Origin: Lutibacter sp.
GTDB lineage: Bacteria > Bacteroidota > Bacteroidia > Flavobacteriales > Flavobacteriaceae
Assembly: GCA_003516285.1 (NCBI GenBank)
Contig: DPCK01000079.1
Location: forward strand, 8,005 to 14,704
DNA: 6,700 bases
Reading direction: 5' to 3'
This document shows, piece by piece, positions 5,225-6,700 of this stretch; the stretch's first letter is position 1; the number at the start of each line of letters is the position of its first letter. Made by a program: the position numbers and the translations under genes. The notes below the pieces were generated by a model. It had not been told where the DNA came from. It saw only the letters and a list, made by a program, of their open reading frames with translations, and made no database searches.

Positions 5225-6568
5225 TTGAAATCCTATATAGTAAAGATTCTTTTTTCAATTATACTCCTATTTTCCGGATCCGATGTGATTTCTCAAGGCA
5301 GGTTTCAATTTGAAAATGCTTCAGAAAGGCAATCTGTTTCATTTAAACTTTCAAATAACTTGATTGTTCTTCCTATTGAAGTCAACGGAAGGCCTTTGAA
5401 CTTTATATTGGATTCAGGGGTAGGTATAACACTTTTGTTTAATTTATACGCCAAGGATTCTGTGATGCTCAATAACAAGGAGAAAGTAAAATTACAGGGT
5501 TTGGGCAGTGAAGAATCGGTTGAAGCGGTATTGTCTAAAGGCAACTTATTTACTTTTGGCAATATAAATGGCTTCAATCAAAGTTTATACCTGATTTTGG
5601 ATGACAGTTTCGATTTGTCCTCAAAGCTCGGAATTACGGTTCACGGAATTATTGGTTATGAAATTTTAAAAGATTTTGTGGTCGATATAAATTATGGCAC
5701 AAAACGCATAAATTTTTACAAACCCGATACCTATAAACACAAAATTTGCAAAAAATGCGAATCGTATGATTTGGAATTTTTTAAGTTAAAACCCTATATC
5801 AATGTTGGCGTAAAATTAGACTCGGCTTCAGCCAAAACCATTCCCGTAAAATTGTTGATCGATTCAGGCGGAAGCGATGCGTTGTGGTTGTTTGAAAATA
5901 GCCATCCCGATATATTACCGCCAAAAAAGTATTTCAATGATTTATTGGGAGAAGGGCTAAGCGGTGCAGTTTATGGTAAAAGATCAAAAATTGAAGCCTT
6001 GGTTATTGGAAAATTTGAATTAAAAAATCCGACAGTCTCATTTCCGGACTCGGCTTCCATTTCTTATGCGCGCCAGTTTGATGAAAGAAACGGCAGTTTG
6101 GGCGCTTCGGTTTTGAAACGATTTAATGTAACATTTGATTATCGAAACAAGAAAATTTCCTTGAAAAAGGGAAGTTATTTTAAGGAGCCATTCAATTACA
6201 ATATGAGTGGCATTGAGCTGGTTTATAACGGAAAACTTTTGGTAAAAGAACAAAATTTTGCTTCAATTGGACTGAAAAATGGCAATGGCAATGAGAAAAA
6301 TACCGTTATTCTGGACTATAATTATAAATATACTTTTAAGCCGTCCTATAAAATTCAAAGTATACAAGATGGTTCTCCCGCATACAATGCCGGTCTGTTG
6401 GCTGGAGATATTGTGATAAAAATTAACGGAAAGTTTACCTATGAATTGCCGTTGGATGAAATTATCGGAAAATTTTTTCAGAAGGAAAATACCAAAATTT
6501 CATTGGTTGTTGAAAGAAATGGAAAAGATTATGAATACCATTTTTACTTGAAAGATATGCTTAAATAA
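5225..6568 (+). CDS. Exported two-lobed aspartic protease with C-terminal PDZ domain
   Basis: The 447-residue product starts with a Sec signal peptide (about 1-23; likely cut VIS|QG). Two retropepsin-like lobes follow. Lobe 1 (about 47-166) has FILDSG with Asp63, GIIG (141-144) and DFVVDINYGTKRINFY. Lobe 2 (about 192-315) has LLIDSG with Asp213, SLGASVL (291-297) and FNVTFDYRNKKISL. Each lobe thus carries its own D-S-G and hydrophobic-Gly element, so one chain could form a full two-aspartate active site. A PDZ domain closes the protein (about 328-445; SPAYNAGLLAGDIVIKING at 384-402). The segment between the lobes contains CKKC (175-178). The expected location is periplasm or outside the cell; substrates are unknown. 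The start is TTG: TAA stands in frame at 5210-5212, there is no earlier ATG, and starting at the next methionine (81) would lose the signal peptide and Asp63. AAAGG nine bases upstream may act as ribosome site. It appears to be a single-gene unit. Confidence 0.88.
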   Translation: MKSYIVKILFSIILLFSGSDVISQGRFQFENASERQSVSFKLSNNLIVLPIEVNGRPLNFILDSGVGITLLFNLYAKDSVMLNNKEKVKLQGLGSEESVEAVLSKGNLFTFGNINGFNQSLYLILDDSFDLSSKLGITVHGIIGYEILKDFVVDINYGTKRINFYKPDTYKHKICKKCESYDLEFFKLKPYINVGVKLDSASAKTIPVKLLIDSGGSDALWLFENSHPDILPPKKYFNDLLGEGLSGAVYGKRSKIEALVIGKFELKNPTVSFPDSASISYARQFDERNGSLGASVLKRFNVTFDYRNKKISLKKGSYFKEPFNYNMSGIELVYNGKLLVKEQNFASIGLKNGNGNEKNTVILDYNYKYTFKPSYKIQSIQDGSPAYNAGLLAGDIVIKINGKFTYELPLDEIIGKFFQKENTKISLVVERNGKDYEYHFYLKDMLK

Positions 6569-6596
6569 AAATGACCCTCATTGCTGAAGGCCATTT
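6566..6596 (-). terminator. Predicted intrinsic terminator for the leftward DUF1573-type gene
   Basis: Arms 6569-6580 and 6585-6596 can form a 12-pair stem with a 4-base loop. As minus-strand RNA all 12 positions pair, two of them as G-U wobbles, and the loop is GCAA, a stable GNRA tetraloop. A T-rich run follows (TTTTTATTT, read from 6571 leftward). As plus-strand RNA the two wobbles become A-C mismatches and the 3' tail is poorer in U, so the signal is directional. It lies about 20 bases after the stop of the leftward gene, and its U-run overlaps the TAA of the opposing protease gene. Confidence 0.65.
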
Positions 6597-6616
6597 ATAA
6601 TATAACTAATTTGAAT

Positions 6617-6700
6617 TTACTCTTTTAAGACAATGCCTTTAATCTGTAACATTTTAACAGGTTCATCGGCATTTGACGCTACGGTAATCGATTTTGAAAA
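6617..6700 (-). CDS. DUF1573-type protein, C-terminal end (truncated by window edge)
   Basis: Translating the minus strand from the right edge gives 27 residues ending in TAA at 6619-6617. The tail reads SKSITVASNADEPVKMLQIK followed by GIVLKE. The pattern of an alternating beta strand, then T-x-x-SNA-D-x-P-x-K-x-L-x-I-K-G-x-V, is the usual last two strands of a DUF1573 domain, an immunoglobulin-like fold common in exported Bacteroidota proteins of unknown function. Only the end is visible, so the signal peptide and full domain cannot be checked. A terminator hairpin follows it directly, which supports a real gene end. The identification rests on a short match and is moderately sure. Confidence 0.7.
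   Translation of the reverse strand, partial: FSKSITVASNADEPVKMLQIKGIVLKE

Noticed and set aside
6278..6295. Short direct repeat AATGGC-AATGGC in the protease gene
   Set aside because: Two copies of six bases encoding a small NGNGN linker are too short to call a repeat element.

Overview
The window looks like ordinary chromosome from a member of the Bacteroidota, most likely the class Flavobacteriia. Supporting signs are strongly AT-rich DNA, genes with A-rich rather than classical Shine-Dalgarno leaders, promoter matches to the TTG / TAnnTTTG (-33/-7) consensus of this phylum, a lipoprotein with an acidic stretch after the lipobox cysteine, and an Smr tail and DUF1573-like tail of the type common in flavobacteria. 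There are seven protein genes (five complete, two cut by the window edges). I see no tRNA, rRNA, CRISPR array, insertion sequence or phage gene.

Layout from left to right. (1) The C-terminal end of an Smr-domain protein (1-207, +) meets a small predicted surface lipoprotein (204-686, -) tail to tail. (2) An 84-base divergent region (687-770) holds two good promoter matches that appear to share a palindromic CAATTG as their back-to-back -33 elements. The rightward one sits so close to the next gene that its mRNA should be almost leaderless. (3) A rightward two-gene unit follows with no spacer: an IscS/NifS-type cysteine desulfurase (771-1907) and a class I mannose-6-phosphate isomerase (1908-2876). 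(4) This unit converges on a leftward two-gene unit, a class I PLP aminotransferase (5068 down to 3875) followed by murB (3874 down to 2873). In that unit the TAG stop of the first gene directly abuts the TTG start of the second, in the same frame. (5) A 156-base AT-rich divergent region (5069-5224) precedes an exported two-lobed aspartic protease with a C-terminal PDZ domain (5225-6568, +). (6) A leftward terminator hairpin and the last 27 codons of a DUF1573-type gene (-) close the window.

The genes are mostly housekeeping. MurB makes the peptidoglycan precursor UDP-MurNAc, ManA links fructose-6-phosphate to mannose sugars for envelope glycans, the aminotransferase serves amino-acid metabolism, and the desulfurase supplies sulfur for Fe-S clusters or thio-modified tRNA. 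The lipoprotein and protease belong to the envelope. I found no convincing new multi-gene system. The most interesting points concern compact genome architecture: two identical TTAA stop-codon overlaps, a stop-start in-frame junction, a near-leaderless promoter, a shared -33 palindrome, and a terminator buried under the stop codon of the opposing gene. The duplicated protease lobes with a CKKC linker are also notable.
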